Part shown: positions 42,446 to 50,698 of the stretch, piece after piece
How the letters are laid out: each line of letters starts with the position of its first letter
Numbering within the stretch: position 1 is the stretch's first letter
Source: Nocardia xishanensis NBRC 101358
GTDB lineage: Bacteria; Actinomycetota; Actinomycetes; Mycobacteriales; Mycobacteriaceae
Assembly: GCF_001613365.1 (NCBI RefSeq)
Contig: NZ_BDCF01000033.1
Span: forward strand, 19,923 to 83,922
DNA: 64,000 nucleotides
Reading direction: 5' to 3'
Program-made: the position numbers and the translations under genes
Notes under the pieces: model-generated
Database searches by the model: none
The model's input: the letters and a program-made list of their open reading frames with translations, nothing else
What the model was told of the DNA's origin: nothing

Positions 42446-43546
42446 ATGAGGTTGGTTGTCGTGGGGCGTCTCGCCTGGAGTGTGGCGCTCGCATCCGCTC
42501 TGCTGGCGGGGTGCGCACGGTTCGACGATTCCGCGTCGAGCCCGTTCACCCCCGAGCCGACGTTCAGTCCAGCGGATCCCAAGCCGCCGAAACAGGCGCC
42601 GCCGTCGACGACCCGCCCGAGCGGGCCGTGCATCGACCCCGACCCGGCCGTGGTCGCGACCTGCCTGGACACCACCGCCGGGATGGTCGGCGTCGCCGAG
42701 GGCGCACTGGTCGCCGAGCGGCGCACCGGCCGCATCCTGAAGGTGATCGATCCGGATCAGCCGCCGATCGAGATCGCGCGCCTCGACGTGGACGGCTCGG
42801 CCGACGGCGGGCTCAGCGACATCGCGCTCTCGCCCACCTACCGCGAGGACGGTCTGCTCTACGCGTACATCACCACGGCCGGCGACAATCGCGTCGTCCG
42901 CATCGCGGAGGGCGGCCAGCCCAAGGACATCCTCACCGGAATCCCCAAGGGCGCCAACGGTAATCACGGCGCGATCGAGTGGGCGACCCCGAACCAGCTG
43001 CTGGTGCTGACCGGCGACGCGGGCAATCCGGGACTGGCCTCGACCCCGTCCTCCCTGGCCGGCAAGCTGCTGCGGGTGAACTCGCCCGCGCCGGGCGCGG
43101 CGTCGCCGGAGGTCGCGGTCTCCGGCATCGGTATCGCGGGCGATCTGTGCCGCGACGGCAAGGACAGCGTCTGGTTCACCGACCGGACGCCGGTCGAGGA
43201 TCGGCTGCAACGGCTGGGTCCGGACGGTTCGGTCAGCATCGCGTGGACGTGGCCGGACCGGCCGGGCGTCGCGGGCTGCGCCGCCGCGGCGGACGGTGTG
43301 GCGATCTCGCTGACCAACGCCAAGGCACTGGCCATCGCGGCGGCCGACGAGAACACCCGCGCGGTGACCACGGCCCCGAGCCTGCTCGCCCAGGACCGCT
43401 ACGGCCAGCTCGGCGGCGCGACCGTCGGCCCCGACGGCAACGTCTGGGTCGGCACTGTCAACAAGACCGACGGCCAGCCCGGTCCCAACGACGACCGCGT
43501 CGTCCGCATCCCGCCGCAGGGTGGGGGCGGCACCGGACCGGACTAA
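42446..43546 (+). CDS. lppZ: PQQ-type sugar dehydrogenase-fold lipoprotein, LppZ-like
   Basis: A 366-residue lipoprotein: signal and lipobox LASALLAGCARFD (LAGC), a Pro-rich linker, then a six-bladed propeller with soluble glucose-dehydrogenase features (GLSDIALSPTYREDGLLYAY, GNHGAIEWATPNQLLVLTGD, SLAGKLLRVNSPAPG, DSVWFTDRTPVED). Enzymatic activity is unproven in the family. Position matches Rv3006 lppZ. Start ATG at 42446 after GGGG; an upstream frame to 42077 runs antisense to doxX. Confidence 0.85.
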   Translation: MRLVVVGRLAWSVALASALLAGCARFDDSASSPFTPEPTFSPADPKPPKQAPPSTTRPSGPCIDPDPAVVATCLDTTAGMVGVAEGALVAERRTGRILKVIDPDQPPIEIARLDVDGSADGGLSDIALSPTYREDGLLYAYITTAGDNRVVRIAEGGQPKDILTGIPKGANGNHGAIEWATPNQLLVLTGDAGNPGLASTPSSLAGKLLRVNSPAPGAASPEVAVSGIGIAGDLCRDGKDSVWFTDRTPVEDRLQRLGPDGSVSIAWTWPDRPGVAGCAAAADGVAISLTNAKALAIAAADENTRAVTTAPSLLAQDRYGQLGGATVGPDGNVWVGTVNKTDGQPGPNDDRVVRIPPQGGGGTGPD

Positions 43547-43648
43547 GCCCGCGCGGGTGCACGCGGCCCGCGCCAGGCCCGGTCCGGCGCGATGTGTCGG
43601 ACCCCGGCGCTAACCTCGCCCGCACATCGGTCGAGGAAAGGAAAACCT

Positions 43649-44056
43649 GTGGGCGCGTGGGGCGAAGGACCGTTCGACAACGACGGATCACACGACGCAT
43701 TGGCCGGTCTGCGCGACGCCGACCAGGCGGCCGCGAAGGCGCACATCCGTGAGATCTGCGATGGCGTGCTCGGCGAGGAGTACGTGGAGGTCTACGAGGC
43801 GCAAGCCGCCATCGGCATCGCCGCGCTGCTCACCCATCTGGTCGACCAGGGCGGCGACCCAGAAATCGCCCGGCTCGCAACCGATATCGCGGTGACCCCG
43901 ACCAGCGAACTGCGCGAGTCGATCGCGAACTGCATCCGCCGCATCCAGAACCCGGCCGACAACGAATGGTTCGACCTCTGGGACGAAACGAGCGATGGCT
44001 TCGGCGAAACGATGGTGCGTTCCCTGGACCGCTACCGCGACGCCCTCTCCCGCTAG
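43649..44056 (+). CDS. DUF4259 protein
   Basis: A 135-residue acidic protein beginning GAWGEGPFDNDGSHDALAGL, the diagnostic DUF4259 N-terminus. GTG start at 43649 with AGGAAAGG about 8 nt upstream. Helical, no membrane segment. Function unknown; convergent with gatB, with an 11-bp stem between. Confidence 0.8.
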   Translation: MGAWGEGPFDNDGSHDALAGLRDADQAAAKAHIREICDGVLGEEYVEVYEAQAAIGIAALLTHLVDQGGDPEIARLATDIAVTPTSELRESIANCIRRIQNPADNEWFDLWDETSDGFGETMVRSLDRYRDALSR

Positions 44057-44071
44057 CGCCGGTGGCCAGCG

Positions 44072-44104
44072 CGCGCCGCCCGCGACGAAGCCACGGGCGG
44101 CGCG
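44072..44104. terminator. hairpin between DUF4259 gene and gatB
   Basis: Perfect 11-bp stem CGCGCCGCCCG / CGGGCGGCGCG with an 11-nt loop between the two converging genes. Confidence 0.65.
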
Positions 44105-44114
44105 AAAGACGCGA

Positions 44115-45620
44115 TCAGGAGCAGGCGGCGAGAACGAGTTCGCGCACGCGCGCGGCGTCGGCTTGGCCTCGGGTCGCCTTCATGACGTCGCCGACGATCT
44201 TGCCCGCGGCCTGCACCTTGCCCGAGCGGATCTTCTCGGCGATGTCGGGGTTGGCGGCGAGGGCCTTCTCGACCTCGGACTGCAAGGCGCTGTCGTCGCT
44301 GACCATTCCGAGGCCCTTGGCGTCGACGATCGCGGCGGGCTCGCCCTCGCCGGCGAGGACGAAGTCGACGACCTGCTTGGCGACCTTGCTGTTGATGGTC
44401 TTCGCCTCGACCAGCTTGGTCACCTCGGCCACCTGCGCCGGGGTGATGGGCAGGTCCTCGAGGCCGACCTCGCGTTCCTTGGCCTTCTCGGTGAGGTAGT
44501 TGACCCACCAGGAACGCGCCTCGTTGGCCGGGGCGCCCGCTTCGACGGTGGCGATGATGGCGTCCAGCGCGCCCGCGTTCACCACGTCGCGCATGACCTC
44601 GTCCGACCAGCCCCAGTCGGCCTGGATCCTGGCACGGCGCAGCCACGGGTACTCGGGGATGGTGCCGCGCAGTTCCTCGACCCACTCCGCGGCGGGCGCC
44701 ACGGGTTCCAGGTCGGGTTCGGGGAAGTAGCGGTAGTCCTCCGCGGTCTCCTTGCGGCGGCCCGGCGAGGTGGTGCCGTCGGTCTCGTGGAAGTGGCGAG
44801 TCTCCTGCACGATGCTGCCGCCCTCGGCCAGTACGGCGGCCTGGCGGCGCATCTCGAAGCGCACCGCGACCTCGACGCTCTTGAGCGAGTTGACGTTCTT
44901 CGTCTCGGTGCGGGTGCCGAACTCGGTGGCTCCGATCGGCATCAGCGAGACGTTGGCGTCGCAGCGCAGCGAGCCCTGCTCCATCTTGACGTCCGAAACG
45001 TCGAGGGCCTTCAGCAGATCCCGCAGCGCCGTGACGTAGGCGCGGGCCACCTCGGGTGCCCGCTCCCCCGCGCCGGTGATCGGCTTGGTGACGATCTCGA
45101 TGAGCGGCACGCCCGCCCGGTTGTAGTCGAGCAGCGAGTGGCTCGCGCCGTGGATGCGGCCGGTGGCGCCGCCGACGTGCACCGACTTGCCGGTGTCCTC
45201 TTCCATGTGGGCGCGTTCGATCTCCACGCGGAAGATGCTGCCGTCGTCGAGCACCACGTCCAGGTGGCCGTTGGTGGCGATCGGCTCGTCGTACTGGCTG
45301 ATCTGGTAGTTCTTCGGCTGATCCGGGTAGAAGTAGTTCTTCCGCGCGAACCGGCCCCATGGGGTGATCGAGCAGTTCAGCGCCAGGCCGATACGGATCG
45401 CCGACTCAACGGCCTGCTGGTTGACCACCGGCAGCGAACCGGGCAGGCCGAGGCACACCGGGCACACCTGGGTGTTGGGCTGCGCGCCGAATTCGGTGGC
45501 GCAGCCGCAGAACATCTTGGTCGCGGTGGACAGCTCGACGTGGACCTCCATGCCGAGCACCGGCTCGTACCGGGCGATGACGTCGCTGTAGTCCATCAGC
45601 TCGACGGTGGTTGTGCTCAT
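44115..45620 (-). CDS. gatB: aspartyl/glutamyl-tRNA amidotransferase subunit B
   Basis: Subunit of GatCAB, which converts Glu-tRNA-Gln (made by GltX) and Asp-tRNA-Asn to the amides. 501 residues: YEPVLGMEVHVELSTATKMF, CGCATEFGAQPNTQVCPVCL (zinc Cys), PLIEIVTKPITGAGERAPEV, YFPEPDLEPVAP, and the tail YqeY-type helical domain ending RELVLAACS. Start ATG at 45618-45620. gatA and gatC are not in the window; in M. tuberculosis they follow pfkA. Confidence 0.96.
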   Translation of the reverse strand: MSTTTVELMDYSDVIARYEPVLGMEVHVELSTATKMFCGCATEFGAQPNTQVCPVCLGLPGSLPVVNQQAVESAIRIGLALNCSITPWGRFARKNYFYPDQPKNYQISQYDEPIATNGHLDVVLDDGSIFRVEIERAHMEEDTGKSVHVGGATGRIHGASHSLLDYNRAGVPLIEIVTKPITGAGERAPEVARAYVTALRDLLKALDVSDVKMEQGSLRCDANVSLMPIGATEFGTRTETKNVNSLKSVEVAVRFEMRRQAAVLAEGGSIVQETRHFHETDGTTSPGRRKETAEDYRYFPEPDLEPVAPAAEWVEELRGTIPEYPWLRRARIQADWGWSDEVMRDVVNAGALDAIIATVEAGAPANEARSWWVNYLTEKAKEREVGLEDLPITPAQVAEVTKLVEAKTINSKVAKQVVDFVLAGEGEPAAIVDAKGLGMVSDDSALQSEVEKALAANPDIAEKIRSGKVQAAGKIVGDVMKATRGQADAARVRELVLAACS

Positions 45621-45685
45621 GCCGATCAGTTTAGGTAAGAGTCCGGTCGGCACCGCGCCGACCTCCGCGGTTCGCGTCGGGGGAA

Positions 45686-47065
45686 TTACTTCGGGGGGAA
45701 CCGCTTGGTGAGCCAGTCCGTCACATAGGTGAGGACCTGCGGATCGATGGTCGTCGGGATCGTCGTGTACTCGCTGGGCAGACCCGTCTGGGTGGGCTGC
45801 ATCAGGTGGTTGAGGCCCGGGAACACGTGCACGGTGGCGTCCGGGTCACCGGCGAGCAGCGTACGGGCGGGCGGCTCGTTCTGCGTGGCGAGCACCTGGA
45901 GATCCTTGTCGCCGAAGAAGGCGAGCACCGGGATCCGCAGCGCGGACAACGCGGGCGCGGGATCGTAGGCGATCAAGGCGGCGAAGTACGGGGTGATCTC
46001 GGCGCCCGCCTGGTTGTCCGGAACACGCTGGTCCTCGGGCAGCGCCGCGTTGTTGCGCTTGGCCAGCGCCTTGGCGCCTTCCAGATCGCCCTTCTTCAGC
46101 AGTTCGACCATCTCGGTGGTTTCGCGCACCTGCTTGTCGATCTCCTCGGGAGGCGCGCCGTTGGCGGCCAGCAACGCCCTGGTCTGTTCGATCAGCACGT
46201 CGCCGCCGGGCACCGTCGGCCCCGCCATCAGGATCGCAAAGGCCACGCCGCTGTCGGGCTGCGCCGCGACCATCGGCGCGAGGTAGCCGCCCTCGCTGTG
46301 GCCGAGCAGCCCGACGCGCGCCGGGTCGATGTCGGGGCGGGCGCGCAGGAAGCGCACGCCCGCGGCGACGTCGCCGGACAGGTCGGTGTAGTTCGACTGG
46401 TCCAGGTTGCCGCCGCTGCCGCCGACGCCGCGGTCGTCGGTGCGCAATACCGCGTAGCCCGCGCGGGTGAGAGTGTCGGCCAGCAGCAGGAAGGGCTTGT
46501 GGTGCATCAGCTCTTCGTTGCGGTCCTGCGGGCCGCTGCCGGTGATCAGCAGCACCGCGGGAAACGGTCCCGGCCCTTCGGGTTCGGTGAGCGTGCCCGC
46601 GATGGTGATGCCGCCGCTGGTATAGCTCACGTCCTCGGAGCGGTACGGGAACGGCGGTCGCGGTTCCTGCGGCCTGGCGAGCTGCGCGACGGCGCCGCGC
46701 TCCAACGTCAGCGGGTACGACTGCCCGAACTGCGTGAAATCACCGGTGATCCGGTCGGATCCGGCGTCGTAGACGCCCTTGAAGGCCGGATCGCCCTGGA
46801 TGTCCGGGATCGCGAAGGCGACACCGGTGCGGTCGGATCGTACGTCCTTCAGCGGCTCGTCCTGCACGCCCTGCACCGGGATGTCGATGGTGGCGGTGCC
46901 GTCGCCAGCGAAGGTGACCCCGATGTCCAGCGGCTGGCCGGGAACCTGGATCGCACCGTGCCAATCCCCCGTGGTCGGTTCCGGCGGGTTCGACTCCTCG
47001 GCGCAACTCGTCACCAGCGCGGCGACGACGAACAGGACCAATGCGAGCACTCGACCGGTACGCAT
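45686..47065 (-). CDS. alpha/beta hydrolase lipoprotein
   Basis: A 459-residue lipoprotein: N-terminal signal with VAALVTSCAEES (lipobox), a beta-rich N-terminal domain (residues 35-130), then an alpha/beta hydrolase domain with oxyanion region LLITGSGPQDRNEE, nucleophile elbow GHSEGG, and FPGLNHLMQPTQTG with the catalytic His. It is the exported BAAT/peptidase S9-type hydrolase seen in mycobacteria. Substrate unknown. Located between gatB and pfkA. Confidence 0.85.
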   Translation of the reverse strand: MRTGRVLALVLFVVAALVTSCAEESNPPEPTTGDWHGAIQVPGQPLDIGVTFAGDGTATIDIPVQGVQDEPLKDVRSDRTGVAFAIPDIQGDPAFKGVYDAGSDRITGDFTQFGQSYPLTLERGAVAQLARPQEPRPPFPYRSEDVSYTSGGITIAGTLTEPEGPGPFPAVLLITGSGPQDRNEELMHHKPFLLLADTLTRAGYAVLRTDDRGVGGSGGNLDQSNYTDLSGDVAAGVRFLRARPDIDPARVGLLGHSEGGYLAPMVAAQPDSGVAFAILMAGPTVPGGDVLIEQTRALLAANGAPPEEIDKQVRETTEMVELLKKGDLEGAKALAKRNNAALPEDQRVPDNQAGAEITPYFAALIAYDPAPALSALRIPVLAFFGDKDLQVLATQNEPPARTLLAGDPDATVHVFPGLNHLMQPTQTGLPSEYTTIPTTIDPQVLTYVTDWLTKRFPPK

Positions 47066-47168
47066 GCCAGCGACAGTACCGATGACGACGCCCGACCGGG
47101 ATCAACCGCGAGTCGCGCGTATGTACGCCCCGGGAATGATCCGTCCTCCACGGCATCCCGGAGGCGGG

Positions 47169-47273
47169 TCACTCCCCGCGCGCGTACCTGACCGCAGCGG
47201 CGACGGCCGCCATGTCCATCTCCGGGTCCGCGACCTCGCCGAACTCGAGCATCGCGTCCTCGACGAGACCCAT
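47169..47273 (-). CDS. 34-residue ORF downstream of pfkA
   Basis: Reads MGLVEDAMLEFGEVADPEMD ... RYARGE with G/C in nearly every third position and an acidic helical composition. It begins 32 bp after the pfkA stop on the same strand and overlaps nothing. No clear ribosome site is seen. Possibly a small protein or the remnant of a larger gene; unrecognised. Confidence 0.4.
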   Translation of the reverse strand: MGLVEDAMLEFGEVADPEMDMAAVAAAVRYARGE

Positions 47274-47305
47274 GGCGGCCAGCGTAATTCCGCTGGGGGC
47301 AGGTG

Positions 47306-48340
47306 TCAGCCGAAAAACGCCTCCGCTTCGCGGTAGCGGTCGGCGGGGACTCGCTTGAGCTGCTTGGTGGCCTCCGAGAGCGGCACCAGGTCGATGGTGG
47401 TGCCGTGCAAGGCGACCATCTGGCCGAATCGCCCCGCGTGCACCGCCTCGGCGGCGTGCAGGCCGAATCGGGTGGCGAGCACGCGGTCGTAGGCTGTCGG
47501 GCTGCCGCCGCGCTGGACGTGGCCGAGCACGGTCGTGCGCACCTCCTTGCCGATGCGGCGTTCGATCTCGGCGCCGAGCTGCTGGGCGACACCGGTGAAC
47601 CGCTCGTGCCCGAATTCGTCGATGCCGCCTTCGCGCAGCGCGAAGCCGGAGTCGGGCGCCGGATGCGAACCTTCCGCGACGACGCAGATGAAGTGCTTGT
47701 CGCCCCGCTGGAAGCGGCGTTTGATCATCGCGCAGACCTCGTCCACGTCGAACGGGACCTCGGGCACCAGAGTCAGGTGCGCGCCCGCGGCCATGCCGGA
47801 GTTGATCGCGATCCAGCCCGCGTGCCTGCCCATCACCTCCACCAGCATCACGCGCTGGTGCGATTCGGCCGTGGTGTGCAGGCGGTCGATCGCCTCGGTG
47901 GCGATGGTCAGCGCGGTGTCGTGGCCGAATGTGACGTCGGTGCAGTCGATGTCGTTGTCGATGGTCTTGGGCACCCCGACCACGGGCACGCCCTCCTCGG
48001 ACAGCCAGCTCGCGGCGGTGAGGGTGCCTTCGCCGCCGATCGGGATGAGTGCTTCGATGCCGTTGTCGTCGAGGGTCTGTTTGATCTGGCCCAGGCCAGC
48101 CAGCAGCACGTCGGGATTGGTGCGTGCGGTGCCGAGCATGGTGCCGCCCTTGGTGAGCAGCCGGTCGGTGCGGTCGTCGTTGAGGATGTTGATCTTCCGG
48201 TCTTCCAATAAGCCGCGCCAGCCGTCCTGGAAGCCGACGATCGCGTCCCCGTACCGTCCGTTCGCGGTGCGAACGACGGCGCGGATCACCGCGTTCAGTC
48301 CTGGACAGTCCCCGCCTCCGGTCAAGACTCCGATGCGCAT
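47306..48340 (-). CDS. pfkA: 6-phosphofructokinase
   Basis: Phosphorylates fructose 6-phosphate in glycolysis. 344 residues, actinobacterial group III: MRIGVLTGGGDCPGLNAVIR, GGTMLGTARTNP, IPIGGEGTLTAASWL, PKTIDNDI (catalytic Asp), EVMGRHAGWIAINSG. The nucleotide-site residue at E. coli position 104 is Gly (GGEG), as in ATP enzymes, while the PKTIDND Lys is the one usually seen in PPi enzymes. ATG at 48340. Order gatB-hydrolase-pfkA. Confidence 0.95.
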   Translation of the reverse strand: MRIGVLTGGGDCPGLNAVIRAVVRTANGRYGDAIVGFQDGWRGLLEDRKINILNDDRTDRLLTKGGTMLGTARTNPDVLLAGLGQIKQTLDDNGIEALIPIGGEGTLTAASWLSEEGVPVVGVPKTIDNDIDCTDVTFGHDTALTIATEAIDRLHTTAESHQRVMLVEVMGRHAGWIAINSGMAAGAHLTLVPEVPFDVDEVCAMIKRRFQRGDKHFICVVAEGSHPAPDSGFALREGGIDEFGHERFTGVAQQLGAEIERRIGKEVRTTVLGHVQRGGSPTAYDRVLATRFGLHAAEAVHAGRFGQMVALHGTTIDLVPLSEATKQLKRVPADRYREAEAFFG

Positions 48341-48412
48341 GGCCGCTATCTTGCACCGCTCGGCGATGTTCGGCAGCCCCGACCCCGTGAAGCCTGGGTT
48401 ACGTCCCGCTCA

Positions 48413-48430
48413 GCGCGGCATTCGCCGCGC
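48413..48430. terminator. short hairpin between pfkA and lipoprotein gene
   Basis: GCGCGGC / GCCGCGC with loop ATTC, 60 bp after the stop of the upstream minus-strand lipoprotein gene (48490). Confidence 0.45.
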
Positions 48431-48489
48431 GAGTCGGGTCGCACTCGGGTCGGCGCGGGGTCCATCGACGCTGGTCGCGGCGGTTTCCC

Positions 48490-49383
48490 TCAGCGCGGGC
48501 AGCGGCCGCTGGACAGTTCGTCGATGTGTTCGGAGACGAGCGTGGCCATCGCGTCGAGCGCGCTCATGCCGTCGGAGAACGCGCCGGAATCGGGTTGGGC
48601 GGCAAAGGCGACGGCGATCTTCCCCGTCGGACCGTCGATGATGCCGAACTGGCGCACCAGATAGTCGCCGGCGGCATCCGGTCCCCAGCCACCCTTGAAC
48701 TCCGCGCCGCGGATGTTGCCGAGGCCCCAGCGGTGATTGGGCACGATCTCGGTCATCAGGTCGAGCACGGTCTCCGACTGCGGCAGGCAGGGTAGTCGCG
48801 AGGCGAAACGCGCCTGCTCGGTCAGCGACCATTCCGCTTGACCGAACGCCGAATGCTCGGCGCGGCTGCGCGTCGCGGGGACCACGGTCTTGCCGTCGCC
48901 GCCCTCGCGGAGCACCGCCTCGACGGCCTTGGCCGCCTCCTGCGGACTGCCGAGCCCCTGCCACAGCGTGTCGGCCGCGGCGTTGTCGGAGGAGGCGATC
49001 GCGGCCGTCATGGAGTAGCTCGAGACGGACGGGTTACGGCGCTGCGCGGCGATGACCAGCGGGACCTTCATGGTCGACCAAGCCGGGCCGGTGGTCCAGT
49101 CGCCGAAGGTCATCACTCGCTCACCGCCCACCGCCATGATCGCCATGCCGAAATGACCGCGCTGCCCGGCGCGGAATTCCTGGAAGTCTCCGGCCAGCGT
49201 GCCCGGCAGCGTGAACTCCAGGTTCATCTGGTCGCTGCGCGCGGCGGCCTCGGTGATGGTCGTCGCCTCGGTGGAAACGCTGGGGCCGGTGCCGCACGAG
49301 GTCAGCGCCGCAACGGCGAGCAGGCCCGCGCCAAGCGCTTTTCCGAAGCGCCCGCATCGATCAGTAGACATCTTTCGGTACAT
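48490..49383 (-). CDS. beta-lactamase-fold lipoprotein, paralogue A
   Basis: A 297-residue exported protein with a lipobox (VAALTSCGTG) and the serine-hydrolase motifs of class A beta-lactamases and DD-peptidases: WSTMKVPLV (SxxK), SSDNAAADTLW (SDN) and AEFKGGWGPD (KTG-like). Whether it hydrolyses beta-lactams is not known; it is unlike the usual secreted class A enzymes. A close paralogue lies at 62276-63175 on the other strand. ATG at 49383; M5 at 49371 is an alternative start. Confidence 0.8.
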   Translation of the reverse strand: MYRKMSTDRCGRFGKALGAGLLAVAALTSCGTGPSVSTEATTITEAAARSDQMNLEFTLPGTLAGDFQEFRAGQRGHFGMAIMAVGGERVMTFGDWTTGPAWSTMKVPLVIAAQRRNPSVSSYSMTAAIASSDNAAADTLWQGLGSPQEAAKAVEAVLREGGDGKTVVPATRSRAEHSAFGQAEWSLTEQARFASRLPCLPQSETVLDLMTEIVPNHRWGLGNIRGAEFKGGWGPDAAGDYLVRQFGIIDGPTGKIAVAFAAQPDSGAFSDGMSALDAMATLVSEHIDELSSGRCPR

Positions 49384-49926
49384 CCTCGTCGCGAACTCCC
49401 CCCGGTCTCGGTGTCAGTAGAGCGTGCCGACAACGTACTGGGAACGACTGTCGATCACCCATTTCCGCCGGACGGCGGCCTATGCCGAACTGCCACGGCG
49501 GATTCCACGCGCTCTCGGGGCGCGGGGCGTCCGCACGGCACGCGAGGCGCGGACCAGCGGAATTGTGGACCAGAAGGGTTCGGGCAGGCCGGACACGGCG
49601 CCCGGAATACGGACGCGCACACGCGAACACGCGAGTACGTTCGTCGTCGCCGAACCAGGCAGGGACGTCGGGAGTAACAGGAGGGGGCACCTTCACCTTC
49701 CAGCCAGGCTTCGCCGGGCGGTCGGAACGGTACCGACACGCGCGTATTGCTGGCGGCCGATCCTACCCGGAACTCGCCGGTTGTGACCCCTTGAACCGCA
49801 CCGGATTCCGCGACTCTTCCATACCCTTTGGACATCACCGCAGAACAGCGCCTACGGCGGCGGCGCTTTCGCCGAAACTTCTCGCAATACGACTGGACAG
49901 CCTGGCGTCGACGGAGTCGGCCGATG
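49384..49926. other. non-coding gap
   Basis: 540 bp with no supported gene or strong structure; reading frames here have shadow-like Arg/Pro/Ser composition. It presumably holds promoters of the flanking genes. Confidence 0.45.
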
Positions 49927-50445
49927 TCACTCGGCGTAAGTCATCAGCACTGCCAGCGACCCGACGATCTGCGCGCACCGCAACGGCGCGAGATCGGCCG
50001 GAATGCTCACCGCGACACCGCGCAGCACCTCGAGCGCCGTCGTATGGCCGCCGCGCTGCTCCACCAACCGGGCGCCGTGGACCGCGAGTGCCGCTATCTC
50101 CCGCCGATCCTCCATGCAGACGGCGTCGGCGAGATCGAGAGCCGTTTGATATCGCCCGAGATCCTCCTCGGTCGCGGCGGCGGCGAGATCGACGCCGGCC
50201 AATTCGGACTCGAGCACGAGATCGGCCGGATCGAGCGACGCGTCGGCGCGGCCGGGGCGATCGCCCGACGAGGCCCGCGGTCCGGCATAGCCGAGCAGCG
50301 CGAGACAGGCCGCGAGGGCGAGGGCCGCCCCGAGTACGACCGTCCACACCTCCGACACCCGCGGGGGACCGTGCGCGAGGCGCGTCGGAGATCGGCCCCG
50401 CGGACCGGAGGACGCAGAGCGGACGATCGACGAGAGGTCGGGCAT
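49927..50445 (-). CDS. single-TM membrane protein, unknown
   Basis: A 172-residue protein starting MPDLSSIVRSASSGPRG with AGGAGG 4-5 nt before the ATG at 50443-50445. Cytoplasmic N-terminus of about 35 residues, a TM segment (VWTVVLGAALALAACLALLG), then a helical C-terminal domain with two Cys. No family recognised. It lies downstream of the protein-kinase gene and may be its substrate or partner; this is inference. Confidence 0.55.
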   Translation of the reverse strand: MPDLSSIVRSASSGPRGRSPTRLAHGPPRVSEVWTVVLGAALALAACLALLGYAGPRASSGDRPGRADASLDPADLVLESELAGVDLAAAATEEDLGRYQTALDLADAVCMEDRREIAALAVHGARLVEQRGGHTTALEVLRGVAVSIPADLAPLRCAQIVGSLAVLMTYAE

Positions 50446-50698
50446 CGCACCTCCTGAAAGGTCGCTGACAGTTAACTCATCGATCGGTGTCGCGGTCGGC
50501 GTCATGACGCCACCCGCAGCACCGAGTCCGCCGCCGATCGGCGCACTCTGGTCGCGAATTCCCACTCAAATGGTTCTCACCTCGCAAATCGAGGAAAGCT
50601 ATCAGTTCGTGACCTAGCGGCAGCCGTGTGGAATTCGATGCGTCTCGTGCACATTCCGATCGGCCGATCAAGATAGCTGGACGTGCGCGAAATCCACG

